Below are positions 1-9,187 of a DNA stretch of 64,000 nucleotides, piece after piece. A model generated the notes under the pieces. That model was given only the letters and a program-made list of their open reading frames with translations. It was not told the origin of the DNA and made no database searches. The stretch is taken from the NCBI RefSeq assembly GCF_011764545.1, contig NZ_AP022870.1, positions 7,756,001 through 7,820,000 of the forward strand, written 5' to 3'. The stretch comes from Phytohabitans flavus. Its GTDB lineage: Bacteria; Actinomycetota; Actinomycetes; Mycobacteriales; Micromonosporaceae. The first letter of the stretch is position 1. Every line of letters starts with the position of its first letter. A program made the translations under genes and the position numbers.

Positions 1-818
1 CCGACCCCGAGGTGGACGTGGTCGACGTCGTGGCCCCACCCGACGTGCACCTCCCCGCGGTCCTCGCCGCCGCCCGGCACGGCCGGCACGCGATCTGCAT
101 CAAGCCGCTCGGCCGTACCGTCGCCGAGGCCGACGAGATGCTCGCCGCGGTCGCCGCCGCCGGCACCCGCCTCTTCTACGCCGAGAACGTGCCGTTCATC
201 CCGGCCCTCCAGGAAGCGCGCAAGCTCGTCGACAGTGGACAGATCGGTGACGTCTTCCGGGTGAAGGCGTGCGAGGGCATCGGTGAGCCGCACTCGCCGT
301 GGTTCTTCGACCCGGTGCGCAGCGGGGGCGGCGCGATCCTCGACATGGCGGTACACAGCATCGAGTTCTGCCGCTTCTTCGCCGGCGCGCCGGTCGCCTC
401 GGTGTACGCCGACGCCGGCACGTTCCGCTGGGCCGACCGCACGACCGCCGAGGACACTGCCGTGCTCACGCTCCGCTTCGCCAATGGCGTCATCGGCCAG
501 TGCGAGGACAGCTGGAGCCTCGCCGGCGCGATGGATTCCCGCTTCGAGGTGTACGGCACGCAGGGCCGCGTCCTCGTGGACAACCTGCACCGCCAGCCAC
601 TACAGGCGGTGAGCGAGAGCGCCGGCTGGTCGTACCCGCTGCCCGTACCCGGGCTGCTGGCCGACGGCCACCTGGACATGCTGACCCACTTCATCGACCG
701 GATCCGCGACGGCGCGCCCTCGAAGTCCGACGGGCACGTCGGGCGGGACGTGCTCGCCGTCGTCGAAGCCGCACTCCGCTCGGTGGCGAGCGGTCGCAGA
801 GAGGAAGTAGCGCGATGA
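1..818 (+). CDS. Gfo/Idh/MocA family oxidoreductase (5' end outside window)
   Basis: NAD(P)-dependent sugar or polyol dehydrogenase-type protein, presumably cytosolic. The frame is open from the first bases and already encodes the typical strand following the Rossmann nucleotide-binding site (VDVVDVVAPPDVHL), so the GxGxxG start lies upstream of the window and the GTG at 12 is not the start. The EKP-type motif appears as CIKPLGRTVAEA, and the C-terminal substrate domain contains GGGAILDMAVHSIEFCRFF, the usual GGGxxxDxGxHxxD pattern. The stop overlaps the next start as ATGA, so the two are translationally coupled. With the ABC transporter and GH42 enzyme downstream it probably oxidises a sugar released from an imported galactoside; the substrate is not visible from sequence. 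Confidence 0.9.
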   Translation, partial: DPEVDVVDVVAPPDVHLPAVLAAARHGRHAICIKPLGRTVAEADEMLAAVAAAGTRLFYAENVPFIPALQEARKLVDSGQIGDVFRVKACEGIGEPHSPWFFDPVRSGGGAILDMAVHSIEFCRFFAGAPVASVYADAGTFRWADRTTAEDTAVLTLRFANGVIGQCEDSWSLAGAMDSRFEVYGTQGRVLVDNLHRQPLQAVSESAGWSYPLPVPGLLADGHLDMLTHFIDRIRDGAPSKSDGHVGRDVLAVVEAALRSVASGRREEVAR

Positions 819-1966
819 GCGAGCGTGCGTCGGCAGCGCCTTCGGGCGCCGCGAGCACCGTGAACGAGGTTCGCGTCGGAATGATCAGCTGGGCGCACGT
901 GCACGCCGAGTTCCGGGCGAAGGCGCTCGGCGAGATCCCGGGCGCACGCGTGGTCGCGATCGCCGACGACGACGCGGCGCGGGGCCGGGCCGCGGCCGAA
1001 CGCTTCGGGGTGACCGACTTCGTACCCGACTGGCGGCACCTGGTCACCCGCGACGACGTCGACGTGGTGATGGTGCACTCGGAGAACTCGCGCCACGCGG
1101 AGCAGGTCATCGCCGCCGCCGAGGCAGGCAAGCACGTGTTCTGCGAAAAGCCGGTCGCCACGACGGTCGCCGACGCGCGCGCGATGGTGGACGCGGTACG
1201 CGCGGCCGGCGTGGACGGCACCGCGGCGTTCGTGAGCCGGTTCAGCAAGGAAGCCGACCGGGTCAAGCGGATCGTCGACACCGGAGTGCTCGGCCAGGTG
1301 CTGATGACCCGCAGCTTCATCGGCCTCGCCGGCATCGCCGAGATCGGCTGCCCGCCGGACATGACCGAGTGGATGCAGGACCCGGTGCTGGGCGGCGGGG
1401 GCGCCTGGATCGACGAGGGCTCGCACGGCATCGACCTGCTGCGGTGGCTGGTCGGCGACATCACCGAGGTATCCGCCTTCACGGCCAACCGGGCCAAGCC
1501 CGACCTCGACGGCGAGGACCTCGCGGTCGCTGTCCTGCGCTACGCGGGCGGCGGACTGGGCGAGATCGGCACGGTCTGGAGCATGAACGCCGACATCGGC
1601 ATGCGAAACCTGCTGGAGATCTACGGCACCGACGGAACCCTATCGATGCGGGCCACTGACCCGTTCCCCCGCGTCGAGGTCTACCGCGGCGGCGACGACC
1701 CGCTGTACCGCGGGTGGACCACACCACATATCGAACCCGATGCGGCCGAGCCCCACGACTACGGGTCCTGGCCGCCGCACACGCATCACTACAAGCGCGA
1801 GGTCGCCTCGTACGTGCACCGGGTGCTGACCGGCCAGCGGCCGTTCGGCCCGACGCTCGAGGACGGCCTGGCTTGTCTCTCGGTCATCGCGGCGGGCTAT
1901 GCCTCGGCCGCGGCCGGCGGCGGCGCGGTAGCCGTCGACCGGGACCCTTTGCCGGCCGGCGCGTGA
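815..1966 (+). CDS. Gfo/Idh/MocA family oxidoreductase
   Basis: Second NAD(P)-dependent oxidoreductase of the operon, about 383 aa. The ATG at 815 overlaps the upstream stop (ATGA). The N-terminal Rossmann domain follows VRVGMISWAHVHAEF; the usual GxGxxG is replaced by a GMISWAHVH variant seen in some members. EKPVATTV near residue 120 is the conserved nicotinamide-site motif, and GGGGAWIDEGSHGIDLLRWL holds the predicted active-site DxxxH helix. The pair of oxidoreductases beside a sugar importer suggests successive steps or a heteromeric enzyme. A gap of about 50 nt separates it from the binding-protein gene. Confidence 0.9.
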   Translation: MSERASAAPSGAASTVNEVRVGMISWAHVHAEFRAKALGEIPGARVVAIADDDAARGRAAAERFGVTDFVPDWRHLVTRDDVDVVMVHSENSRHAEQVIAAAEAGKHVFCEKPVATTVADARAMVDAVRAAGVDGTAAFVSRFSKEADRVKRIVDTGVLGQVLMTRSFIGLAGIAEIGCPPDMTEWMQDPVLGGGGAWIDEGSHGIDLLRWLVGDITEVSAFTANRAKPDLDGEDLAVAVLRYAGGGLGEIGTVWSMNADIGMRNLLEIYGTDGTLSMRATDPFPRVEVYRGGDDPLYRGWTTPHIEPDAAEPHDYGSWPPHTHHYKREVASYVHRVLTGQRPFGPTLEDGLACLSVIAAGYASAAAGGGAVAVDRDPLPAGA

Positions 1967-2018
1967 AAGCACCGGTTCGGCCGATCTTCGCGTTCTCATT
2001 CCTGGAAGGAGATGCGCA

Positions 2019-3347
2019 ATGGCTGTATATAGGCGATGGTCCATAGCGGCGGTCGCACTTCTGGCCGCGACGACACTTGTCGCGTGCGGCTCCGACGACG
2101 GTGGCGGCAGCGGGTCCGGCGACCCGAACGCCGCACCGGCCACCGCGGGTGGCCCGATGGGTCGCTTCCCCGGAGCCAAGCTCGTGCTCTCCCGGTGGGC
2201 CGGTGACCCGTGGACCAGCGGCCAGAAAACGGCCGCCGGCGAGTGGGGCACCGCCACCGGCGGCACCCTGGACCTCGACGCAGTGCCCTACGAGAACCTG
2301 CACGACAAGCAGGCGCTCACGCTCACCGGCGCGGGCGGCTACGACATCATCTACGTGCACCCGAGCTGGTTCGGCGAGTTCGCCAAGGCCGGGTACCTGG
2401 CGCCGATCGACCAGTACCTCGCCGACGCCAACCGCAACCCGTCCGGCTTCTCCGCCGACTCCTACCTGCCGAACGTGCTGGCCCAGGGCAAGTACGACGG
2501 CAAGCAGTACTGCCTCCCGGACTTCGTCTCGACGACCGTGCTGGCGTACCGCAAGGACGTGTTCGAGGCCAACGGCATCGCCGAGCCGAAGACGCTCGAC
2601 GATGTCGCGGCGGCCGCGGCCCAGCTGAACGGCAAGGACGGCCTCGCCGGCATGTCGATCCCCGGCAAGCGGGGCGGCGCGGTCGCGGACATCATGGGCT
2701 CGCTGATCACCGCGCAGGGCAACTGGTGGTACGACGACCAGGCCAAGTCAACACTGGACAAGGCAGCGGCGGCCAAGGCGGTCGACTTCTACGTCAAGGT
2801 GGCGAAGACCGCGCCGAGCGGCGTGCTCAACTTCCACGTCGACGAGGCCGCGACCGCGGCGGCGCAGGGCAAGGCCGCCATGATCATCAGTACCACGCCG
2901 TCGCTACAGGCGCTCGAGGACCCGGCCAAGTCCACGACCGCGGGCAAGTGGGGCTACCTGCCGCTCGCGTTCACCGCCGGCAAGCCGGCCGGCGAGCTCA
3001 TCTACTGGAACTGGTGCATCGCCGAGAAGTCCACCAACAAGGACGCGGCGTACTCCTTCCTCCAGTGGTACACGAACGGCCCGCAGCAGGCGAAGGTGGC
3101 CGTCGCGGCCGCTACCGCCGGCGCCACCAAGGACTTCTACACGAACGCCGAGGTGGCGGCGAAGCTGCCGTTCCTGTCCGCGATGAACGATGCGCTCACC
3201 ACCTCCAACCCGCAGCCCAGCCTGGCCGCCTGGCCCAAGGCACAGGACCAGATCGAGCTGGCGGTTCAGGAGGCCATCGAGGGCAAGAAGACGCCGGACC
3301 AGGCGGCGGACGCCATGGGACAGGCCGTTGCAGATGCCCTTGGCTGA
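2019..3347 (+). CDS. ABC transporter substrate-binding lipoprotein, sugar type (family 1)
   Basis: Extracellular solute-binding protein of a carbohydrate ABC importer, 442 aa. The N-terminus is a lipoprotein signal: basic MAVYRRW, a hydrophobic stretch, then lipobox TLVAC with Cys at residue 23, followed by a Gly/Ser-rich linker. The mature part has features of family 1 sugar-binding proteins such as DKQALTLTGAGGYDIIYVHPSWFGEF and a late YWNWCIAEKSTNKDAAYSFLQW region. The ATG is preceded by GGAAGGAG at 2004-2011. It should deliver its ligand to the two permeases encoded just downstream. No ATP-binding subunit is encoded here, so a shared MsiK/UgpC-type ATPase elsewhere is expected, as is common in actinobacteria. 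Confidence 0.93.
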   Translation: MAVYRRWSIAAVALLAATTLVACGSDDGGGSGSGDPNAAPATAGGPMGRFPGAKLVLSRWAGDPWTSGQKTAAGEWGTATGGTLDLDAVPYENLHDKQALTLTGAGGYDIIYVHPSWFGEFAKAGYLAPIDQYLADANRNPSGFSADSYLPNVLAQGKYDGKQYCLPDFVSTTVLAYRKDVFEANGIAEPKTLDDVAAAAAQLNGKDGLAGMSIPGKRGGAVADIMGSLITAQGNWWYDDQAKSTLDKAAAAKAVDFYVKVAKTAPSGVLNFHVDEAATAAAQGKAAMIISTTPSLQALEDPAKSTTAGKWGYLPLAFTAGKPAGELIYWNWCIAEKSTNKDAAYSFLQWYTNGPQQAKVAVAAATAGATKDFYTNAEVAAKLPFLSAMNDALTTSNPQPSLAAWPKAQDQIELAVQEAIEGKKTPDQAADAMGQAVADALG

Positions 3348-3417
3348 ACCGACCACCACTGACCCGGGTCGGCGCGCGGCACCCGCGCCGGCCCGGGGCC
3401 ACAAACGCGGAGGATCG

Positions 3418-4308
3418 ATGACCGGCAGGCGAGCGTCGGGCGGGCGCGGACTCGGGTACGGCATGCTCGCGCCGGCCTTGGCCGTACTCGCGGGGCTCAT
3501 CCTCGGCCCGCTGGTCTACTCCGCCGTCCTGTCCGCGTACGAGTGGAAGCTCACCGACATCGGGCTGCCCAAGCCGTTCGTCGGGCTCGACAACTACACG
3601 CGGCTGTTCGACGACCCGATGGTGGGGGTCGCGCTGCGCAACACCGTCCTGTACGTCGTCGGCTCGGTCGGCGCCGAGCTCGTACTCGGCTTCGTGGTCG
3701 CCGCCGCGCTCTTCGAGATGACGAAGGGCAGGAAGCTGGCCAACGCGCTGATCCTGCTCCCGATGATCATCGCGCCGGTCATCACCGCACTGCTGTGGCG
3801 GTACCTGCTGGACCCGCAGTTCGGGCTGGTTTCGCAGTTGAGCGGCGCGGTGGGGCTGCCCAGCGGGATCGGCTGGTTCGGCGAATCCAACTTGGCTCTG
3901 CCCGCGCTGATGGTGGTGGACATCTGGCAGTGGACGCCGTTCGTCGTGCTGATCCTGCACGCCGGGATGCTCTCGATCGGCGAGGAGCAGTTCGAGGCTG
4001 CCCGGGTCGACGGCGCCGGGCACCTGCGCATCCTCCAGCGCATCGTGCTGCCGGCGATCGTGCCGCAGATCCTGCTCGTGCTGCTGTTCCGCACGATGGA
4101 CACGTACCGCATCTTCGACACGGTCTTCGTGCTCACCAAGGGTGGTCCGGGCACGGCCACCGAGACGATCGGCCTGTACACGTACCGGACCGGCTTCTCG
4201 TACTTCGACATGGGCTACGCGATGGCGTTGAGCATCTTCATCCTCGTGACCGTCGTGGTCATCTCCACCGTGTACGTCCGCCTGCTGCGCCGCCGGGAGG
4301 TGCTGTGA
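3418..4308 (+). CDS. Carbohydrate ABC transporter permease (MalF/UgpA type)
   Basis: Inner-membrane permease of about 296 aa, with six predicted membrane segments beginning at GMLAPALAVLAGLILGPLVY. The EAA loop that contacts the ATPase is visible as EEQFEAARVDGAGHLRILQRI, and the C-terminal part carries TKGGPGTATETIGLYTY, typical of MalF/UgpA-like subunits. The start was set at the ATG at 3418 because GGAGG at 3409-3413 lies 4-5 nt upstream; an upstream in-frame ATG at 3334 overlaps the binding-protein gene and lacks a good ribosome-binding site. It pairs with the following permease. Confidence 0.93.
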   Translation: MTGRRASGGRGLGYGMLAPALAVLAGLILGPLVYSAVLSAYEWKLTDIGLPKPFVGLDNYTRLFDDPMVGVALRNTVLYVVGSVGAELVLGFVVAAALFEMTKGRKLANALILLPMIIAPVITALLWRYLLDPQFGLVSQLSGAVGLPSGIGWFGESNLALPALMVVDIWQWTPFVVLILHAGMLSIGEEQFEAARVDGAGHLRILQRIVLPAIVPQILLVLLFRTMDTYRIFDTVFVLTKGGPGTATETIGLYTYRTGFSYFDMGYAMALSIFILVTVVVISTVYVRLLRRREVL

Positions 4309-5129
4309 AGACAAATCGGGGCTGGACCGTCGCCAGCTACGCGATCGTCGCCGCCTTCCTGGTCGGCGTGCTCGTGCCGATCGCGGCGGTGGTGCTCAAC
4401 TCGTTCAAGCAGCCAAACGACATCTTCTCGTCCACCCTGAAGCTGGCCTTCAGCCCGACCCTTGACAACTACAGCAAGGTACTGGGGCAGTTGCAGTTTC
4501 AGGACTTCCTCGTCAACAGCACGGTGGTGGCGGCCGGCAGCACCGTACTGTCCATCGTGGTTGGTGTGCCGGCGGCGTACGCGCTGGCCCGCCTGCCGCT
4601 GCGCGGGCGCGAGCTGTGGGCCGGCGCGATCCTCTTCACCCGCATGGTGCCGGCGGTCGCGCTCGTCGTGCCGATGTACGTCATCTTCCAGCGGCTCGAG
4701 CTGCTCGGCTCGTACACCGCGCTCATCGCCGCGCACACGACGTTCAACCTGCCGATCGTCGTGTGGATGATGCGCTCGTTCTTCGAGGAGCTGCCGCCCG
4801 ACCTGGAGGAGGCGGCGCTTGTCGACGGGGCGAACCGGCTCGGCGCGTTCATCCGGGTGGCGGTGCCGTTGACCGCACCAGGGCTGGCCGCGACATCCGT
4901 GCTGTGCCTGCTCTTCTCCTGGAACGAGTTCCTCTTCGCGCTCGTGCTCTCCGGGCGCGGCACCCAGACCGTACCGATCGGCGTGGCCTCGTTCATCGGG
5001 ACCGTCTCGGTCGACTGGGGCGGCAGCTCCGCCGCGGCCGTGCTCGCCATGTTGCCGGTCTTCGTGCTGGGCCTTGCCGCGCAGCGCTTCCTCGTCCGTG
5101 GCCTTACATTCGGCGCAGTGAAGGGATAG
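4305..5129 (+). CDS. Carbohydrate ABC transporter permease (MalG/UgpE type)
   Basis: Second permease, about 274 aa, MalG/UgpE class. The GTG at 4305 overlaps the upstream stop (GTGA) and is preceded by GGGAGG at 4295-4300. Membrane segments start at VASYAIVAAFLVGVLVPIAAVV. The EAA motif is ELPPDLEEAALVDGANRLG, and the C-terminal SWNEFLFALVLSG is the classical MalG-type region. It forms a heterodimer with the preceding permease to import a sugar. Confidence 0.94.
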   Translation: MKTNRGWTVASYAIVAAFLVGVLVPIAAVVLNSFKQPNDIFSSTLKLAFSPTLDNYSKVLGQLQFQDFLVNSTVVAAGSTVLSIVVGVPAAYALARLPLRGRELWAGAILFTRMVPAVALVVPMYVIFQRLELLGSYTALIAAHTTFNLPIVVWMMRSFFEELPPDLEEAALVDGANRLGAFIRVAVPLTAPGLAATSVLCLLFSWNEFLFALVLSGRGTQTVPIGVASFIGTVSVDWGGSSAAAVLAMLPVFVLGLAAQRFLVRGLTFGAVKG

Positions 5130-5131
5130 TC

Positions 5132-7168
5132 GTGTTCGTCATCGGGGCGCAGTACTACCGTCCGCCCAACCCACCGCGCGAAGACTGGGACCGGGACCTC
5201 GGTCGCATGCGAGCGGCCGGGCTCGACACCGTCAAGCTGTGGGCGTGCTGGAGCTGGATGCAGCCGACACCGGACACCGTGGACTTCGCCGACCTCGACG
5301 AGCTGATGGACCTGGCCGCGAAGCACGGGCTCGGTGTGGTCGTCAACACGATCCTGGAAAACGCGCCGTACTGGCTGGCGCAGTGGCGGCCGGACGCGCA
5401 CTACCTCGACCAGGAGGACCGGCCGGTGCGGCTGACCGCCGCGATGAACACGCCCGGCGGCGGCTGGCCCGGACTGTGCAACGACGACCCCGAAGTGTGG
5501 GCGGCCGCGGCTGCGTTCCTCGGCACGGTCGTGGGTCGCTACCGTGACCATCCCGCGCTGCGGGTGTGGGACGTGTGGAACGAGCCGCACCTTGAGCCGG
5601 CGTCGTACTTCCCGGACCGTATCTACTGCTACTGCCCAGCCTCGCTGGCGCGCTTCCGCGAGTGGCTCGTGGCTCGCTACTCTACAGTGGACGTGCTGAA
5701 TGCGGCCTGGCGCCGCCGCTACTCCGACTGGGCGCAGGTCGATCCGCCACGCCTCTTCGAGGCGGTGCCGGACATGCTGGATTGGCGGGAGTTCTGGTTT
5801 GACAACCTCGCCCACTGGCTGGAGCGGCGGGTGGCGGTGACGCGGGAGGCCGATCCGGGCCACCAGGTGATGACGCACGTCGCGCTGAGCGGGTTTACCG
5901 GGCAGCTCGCCACCCACACGCTCGACGAGTACACGCTCACCGGCCCGGTCGACGCGTTCGGCACGTCCAGCTTCCCCACCTGGCTGATGGCCGACGACCC
6001 GGTCGAGCACCTGTTCAACCTGGACACCGCCCGCGGTGCGGCGGCCGGCAAGCCCTTCTGGCAGGCCGAGATCCAGGGCGGCCGGGGCCGCCGCGACGCG
6101 GCGAAGAGCACGCCGCACCCCACGCCGGACACGGTGGGCCTCTGGATGTGGAACTCGCTGGCGGCCGGCGCCACCGGCGTCGTCTTCTGGCAGTGGCGGC
6201 CCGAACTGCTCGGCCCGGAGAGCCCGGGGTACGGCCTGTGCGCACCGGACGGCACCCCGACGGCAAGGGTCGACGCGGTGACCGCGCTGGCCGCCGTCGC
6301 GCACGATCCCGCGGTGGCGGAGAGCGCGCCGTCGCCCGGCAATGTCGGCCTGCTTGTATCGCGGCGCAGTGCGCTGCACGCTTTCGCCACCGATCGCGAC
6401 ATGGGTCTCTACCGGGAGGCGGTGCTGGGCGCGTACCGGGCGCTCGTCGACACCGACGCGGCGGTCGAGGTGCTGCACGACGAGCGGGTCGCCGCCGATG
6501 GTGTGCCCGAGCACATCGAGGCGCTGTACTGGCCGATGCCCGCGACCGCCACCTCCGCGCTCGCGGGTGCCCTGGAAGCGTTCGTGGCGCGCGGCGGGAG
6601 GCTCGTCGCGGAGGCCGCACCGGGCGAGTACGACGAGCACGGTGCCCGCCGCCCGTCTGTGCCGGGTGCGGGGCTGGGCGCGCTCTTCGGAGTACGCCAG
6701 GTCGACGCCGACATCATCGACGCGGTGACGCTGCCGTCCGGGCTCTCCGGTCGCTGGCAGCGCGAGGTGCTCGCCCTCCACGGGGCCGAGTGCGTGGAGG
6801 CCTTCGCCGACGGGACACCGGCGGTTGCCCGCCACGGCACAGCGGTCCTGATCGCCACGTACCCGTCGCTGGCCTACGCCGCCGAGCCGGACGCGGGCAC
6901 CCGGGCGGCGCTCGCCGACCTGCTCGCGGCGCCGTCGCGGGAGCTGGCGAGGCCTTCGCGGGAACTCGTGTGGGCTGAGCAGGTGCCCGGGCTCTTCAGC
7001 CGGGCTCGGGTGCGGCCGGACGGGCGGCGCGTGGTCGTCGCGGTCAACTGGACCGGCGCGCCGCAGAAGGCGACCCTCGCGCGAGAGCTCGTACCGCTGG
7101 GCGGGAGCGGGCCGGTCACGAGCGTTGTAGTGCCGGCTCGCTCGGGGCTGGCTCTCGTAGAGCCCTGA
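5132..7168 (+). CDS. Beta-galactosidase, GH42-type
   Basis: Glycoside hydrolase of about 678 aa that should hydrolyse terminal beta-galactosides, apparently in the cytosol because no signal peptide is visible. It starts at GTG 5132 with AAGGGA at 5121-5126. The N-terminus, GAQYYRPPNPPREDWDRDL, is characteristic of GH42. The predicted acid/base Glu is residue 151 in VWDVWNEPH and the nucleophile Glu is residue 313 in FWQAEIQGG. A trimerisation-like glutamine-amidotransferase-fold domain follows (about 390-600), then a short C-terminal beta domain. It is the last gene of the sugar operon and overlaps the convergent MFS gene tail to tail by 53 nt. True substrate specificity (galactose versus arabinose) cannot be read from the sequence. 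Confidence 0.9.
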   Translation: MFVIGAQYYRPPNPPREDWDRDLGRMRAAGLDTVKLWACWSWMQPTPDTVDFADLDELMDLAAKHGLGVVVNTILENAPYWLAQWRPDAHYLDQEDRPVRLTAAMNTPGGGWPGLCNDDPEVWAAAAAFLGTVVGRYRDHPALRVWDVWNEPHLEPASYFPDRIYCYCPASLARFREWLVARYSTVDVLNAAWRRRYSDWAQVDPPRLFEAVPDMLDWREFWFDNLAHWLERRVAVTREADPGHQVMTHVALSGFTGQLATHTLDEYTLTGPVDAFGTSSFPTWLMADDPVEHLFNLDTARGAAAGKPFWQAEIQGGRGRRDAAKSTPHPTPDTVGLWMWNSLAAGATGVVFWQWRPELLGPESPGYGLCAPDGTPTARVDAVTALAAVAHDPAVAESAPSPGNVGLLVSRRSALHAFATDRDMGLYREAVLGAYRALVDTDAAVEVLHDERVAADGVPEHIEALYWPMPATATSALAGALEAFVARGGRLVAEAAPGEYDEHGARRPSVPGAGLGALFGVRQVDADIIDAVTLPSGLSGRWQREVLALHGAECVEAFADGTPAVARHGTAVLIATYPSLAYAAEPDAGTRAALADLLAAPSRELARPSRELVWAEQVPGLFSRARVRPDGRRVVVAVNWTGAPQKATLARELVPLGGSGPVTSVVVPARSGLALVEP

Positions 7169-8336
7169 GCGCCGGGGAGCAGAGCCCGGCGATACCGGTA
7201 ACCGCCGTGACCGCGGCGCAGCCGGCGAGTACGGGAGGCGCGGCCGTGGCGTCCACGGCCGCGCCGAGGAGGTTGTTTGTCGCCAGCAGCGGCAGGCTTT
7301 GCGCCAGCAGGACCACGGACTGGATCCGGGCCAGGTGCGTGTCCGGCGCCTGCTGGAGTAGCAGCGGTCCGACGTGGGTGGCGAAGAGTCCGTTTCCCGC
7401 GCCGACGGTGACGGCCCCCGCCACGGCCCAGGCCGGCGACCCGGACAGCGCGAGGCCGAGCACACCGGCCGCCGCGACGAGCAGCCCGGCCGCCGCGGCC
7501 ACGCCGGGCCGGCGCGCGGCCCCACGGGTGAGCACGGCCGCCGCCACGCACGTGGTGGCCAGCCCGACCGCGCCGGCCACGACCCCGGTCCACCCACCGG
7601 ACCAGGAGCGCTCGCGGGCGAGCAGCGGCAGCAGTAGCCCGATGACCGGCAGCAGGAACCCAGCCGCCACGACGACCATCAGCAGCGCCGCGCGCAGGAC
7701 CCGGTCGCGGGCGGCGAGGCGCAGCCCGTCCACGGTGTGCCGCCAGACCCCGCCGGTCGCCTTCGCCGCTTCCGCCGCGGGCTCCCGAGGTCGCAGGAGC
7801 ACGAGGATCCACAACATGACCGCGAACGTGAGGGCGTCGGCGAGCGCGGCCACGGCGAGGCCCAGCCCGGCCACGACGAGCCCGCCCAGCGGCGGGCCGG
7901 CGACGGTGGTGGCCTGGCCGGCGAGCTGCCGGGCCGACATCGCCCGCGCCAGGCCGTCGCCCGGCACGAGGCGGCGGGGCATCGACCCGGACGAGGGCAG
8001 GTAGAACGCGTCCACGGTGCCGATCACCAGCGCGGTGGCGAGCAGCAGCCAGGCCGGCTCGCCCACGAGCGACAGCAGCAGGGCGAGGGACAACGTCGCG
8101 GCGGTCATCACCGCGTCGCCGGCCAGCATCGTCCGCCACGCGCCGAACCGGTCGCCGACCGCGCCGCCCACGAGCATCAGCAGCGTGCGCGGCAGGTTGA
8201 TCATCGTGAGTACCAGGCCGGCCAGCACCCCGCCCTGGCCCGCCGCCGTCCAGGTCATCGCGAACCCCAGCACCTGGGTGCCGAGCAGGGAGAGCGTGAC
8301 GCCGGCGAGCCAAACCCAGTACCGCCCCGGGATCAT
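7116..8336 (-). CDS. MFS transporter (EntS-like)
   Basis: Membrane transporter of 406 aa with about 12 hydrophobic segments. It resembles the enterobactin-exporter/EntS-like MFS branch: a WLAGVTLSLLGTQVLGFAMTW N-terminus, a TM2-3 loop GGAVGDRFGAWRTM (motif A-like) and MPRRLVPGDGLARAMSARQL, a loop typical of this branch. The substrate is unknown. The ATG at 8336 has no Shine-Dalgarno and sits 7 nt after a TAGGTT -10 element, so it may be a leaderless transcript. The 3' end overlaps the GH42 gene by 53 nt. It diverges from the alpha/beta hydrolase. Confidence 0.88.
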   Translation of the reverse strand: MIPGRYWVWLAGVTLSLLGTQVLGFAMTWTAAGQGGVLAGLVLTMINLPRTLLMLVGGAVGDRFGAWRTMLAGDAVMTAATLSLALLLSLVGEPAWLLLATALVIGTVDAFYLPSSGSMPRRLVPGDGLARAMSARQLAGQATTVAGPPLGGLVVAGLGLAVAALADALTFAVMLWILVLLRPREPAAEAAKATGGVWRHTVDGLRLAARDRVLRAALLMVVVAAGFLLPVIGLLLPLLARERSWSGGWTGVVAGAVGLATTCVAAAVLTRGAARRPGVAAAAGLLVAAAGVLGLALSGSPAWAVAGAVTVGAGNGLFATHVGPLLLQQAPDTHLARIQSVVLLAQSLPLLATNNLLGAAVDATAAPPVLAGCAAVTAVTGIAGLCSPALRALREPAPSEPALQRS

Positions 8337-8342
8337 CGGGCG

Positions 8343-8370
8343 AACCTATCGGCGACCCCTGACATAGCCT
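8343..8370. promoter_or_regulatory. Face-to-face -10 elements for two leaderless divergent transcripts
   Basis: Between the MFS and hydrolase genes (41 bp) a - strand -10 element TAGGTT (8343-8348) ends 6 nt before the MFS ATG, and a + strand TAGCCT (8365-8370) ends 7 nt before the hydrolase GTG. Both fit the actinobacterial TANNNT consensus, and neither gene has a Shine-Dalgarno, which is the expected arrangement for leaderless mRNAs. -35 elements are weak. The assignment is inferred from spacing only. Confidence 0.5.
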
Positions 8371-8377
8371 CGTTTCC

Positions 8378-9169
8378 GTGGTCGATCTATGGCAGGGCGG
8401 GGTGCGGCTGCACTGCCGGGAGTACGGCGGGTCCGGGCGTCCGGTGCTGCTGCTGCACGGACTGGCCGGCCACAGTGGAGAGTGGCGGCGCACCGCCGAG
8501 GCGCTTGCCGGCGAGTACCGGGTGCTCGCCCTCGACCTGCGCGGCCACGGCCAGAGCACCCGCCGCCCGGCGGACGTCTCCCGGGCCGCGTACGTCGCGG
8601 ATGTCGCCACCGTGATCCGCGAGCTGGGCGGCGGCCCGGTGGCGCTGGTCGGGCAGTCGTTCGGGGCGCACACCGCGATGTTGACCGCCGCGGCGCACCC
8701 GGACCTGGTGGACCGCCTGGTGCTGGTCGAGGGTGGTGTTGGTGGCGCGGGCGGGGCCAGCGTCGAGGCCGTCGAGGGATGGCTCCGGTCGTGGCCGGCA
8801 CCCTTCGCGACACGGGCGGATGCCGAGCGTTTCTTCGGCGGGCCGCCGTCGGCCGGCGCGTGGGTGGATGGCCTCGAGGAGCGGGCGGACGGGCTGTGGC
8901 CGCGCTTCGACGTGGACATCCTGGTCGACGCGCTGCGGCCGGTGGCGGCGGCCGAGCACTGGCCCGACTGGGAGCGGCTGACCTGCCCAACGCTGCTCGT
9001 GCTCGGCGAGCGCGGCATCATCGGCGCCGCGGAGATCGCCGAAATGATCGCCCGACGGCCTGAGACGCGGCAGGTCACGATCCCGGCCGCTGGGCATGAC
9101 CTGCACCTGGAGCGCCCCGACGAGTGGGCTCGGGTGCTCGCGAGGTACCTGGGCACTGGCACGGCTTGA
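8378..9169 (+). CDS. Alpha/beta hydrolase
   Basis: Cytosolic alpha/beta-hydrolase-fold protein of 263 aa. The oxyanion-hole motif LLLHGLAGHSGEW (near residues 24-36), the acidic DLRGHGQST strand and the nucleophile elbow GQSFGA (Ser94) are all present, and the late catalytic His lies in AAGHDLHLERP. The substrate is unknown; it could be an esterase, lactonase or C-C bond hydrolase. It starts at GTG 8378 and is probably leaderless. It is separated by a short gap from the TetR operator region and read towards it. Confidence 0.87.
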   Translation: MVDLWQGGVRLHCREYGGSGRPVLLLHGLAGHSGEWRRTAEALAGEYRVLALDLRGHGQSTRRPADVSRAAYVADVATVIRELGGGPVALVGQSFGAHTAMLTAAAHPDLVDRLVLVEGGVGGAGGASVEAVEGWLRSWPAPFATRADAERFFGGPPSAGAWVDGLEERADGLWPRFDVDILVDALRPVAAAEHWPDWERLTCPTLLVLGERGIIGAAEIAEMIARRPETRQVTIPAAGHDLHLERPDEWARVLARYLGTGTA

Positions 9170-9187
9170 CCGGTGTGGGCGACCACA

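Noticed and set aside
4499..7597. Long - strand open frame of over 1000 codons opposite the sugar operon
   Set aside because: It is Arg/Pro-rich without domains and lies opposite a clear permease and GH42 enzyme; a by-product of high GC.
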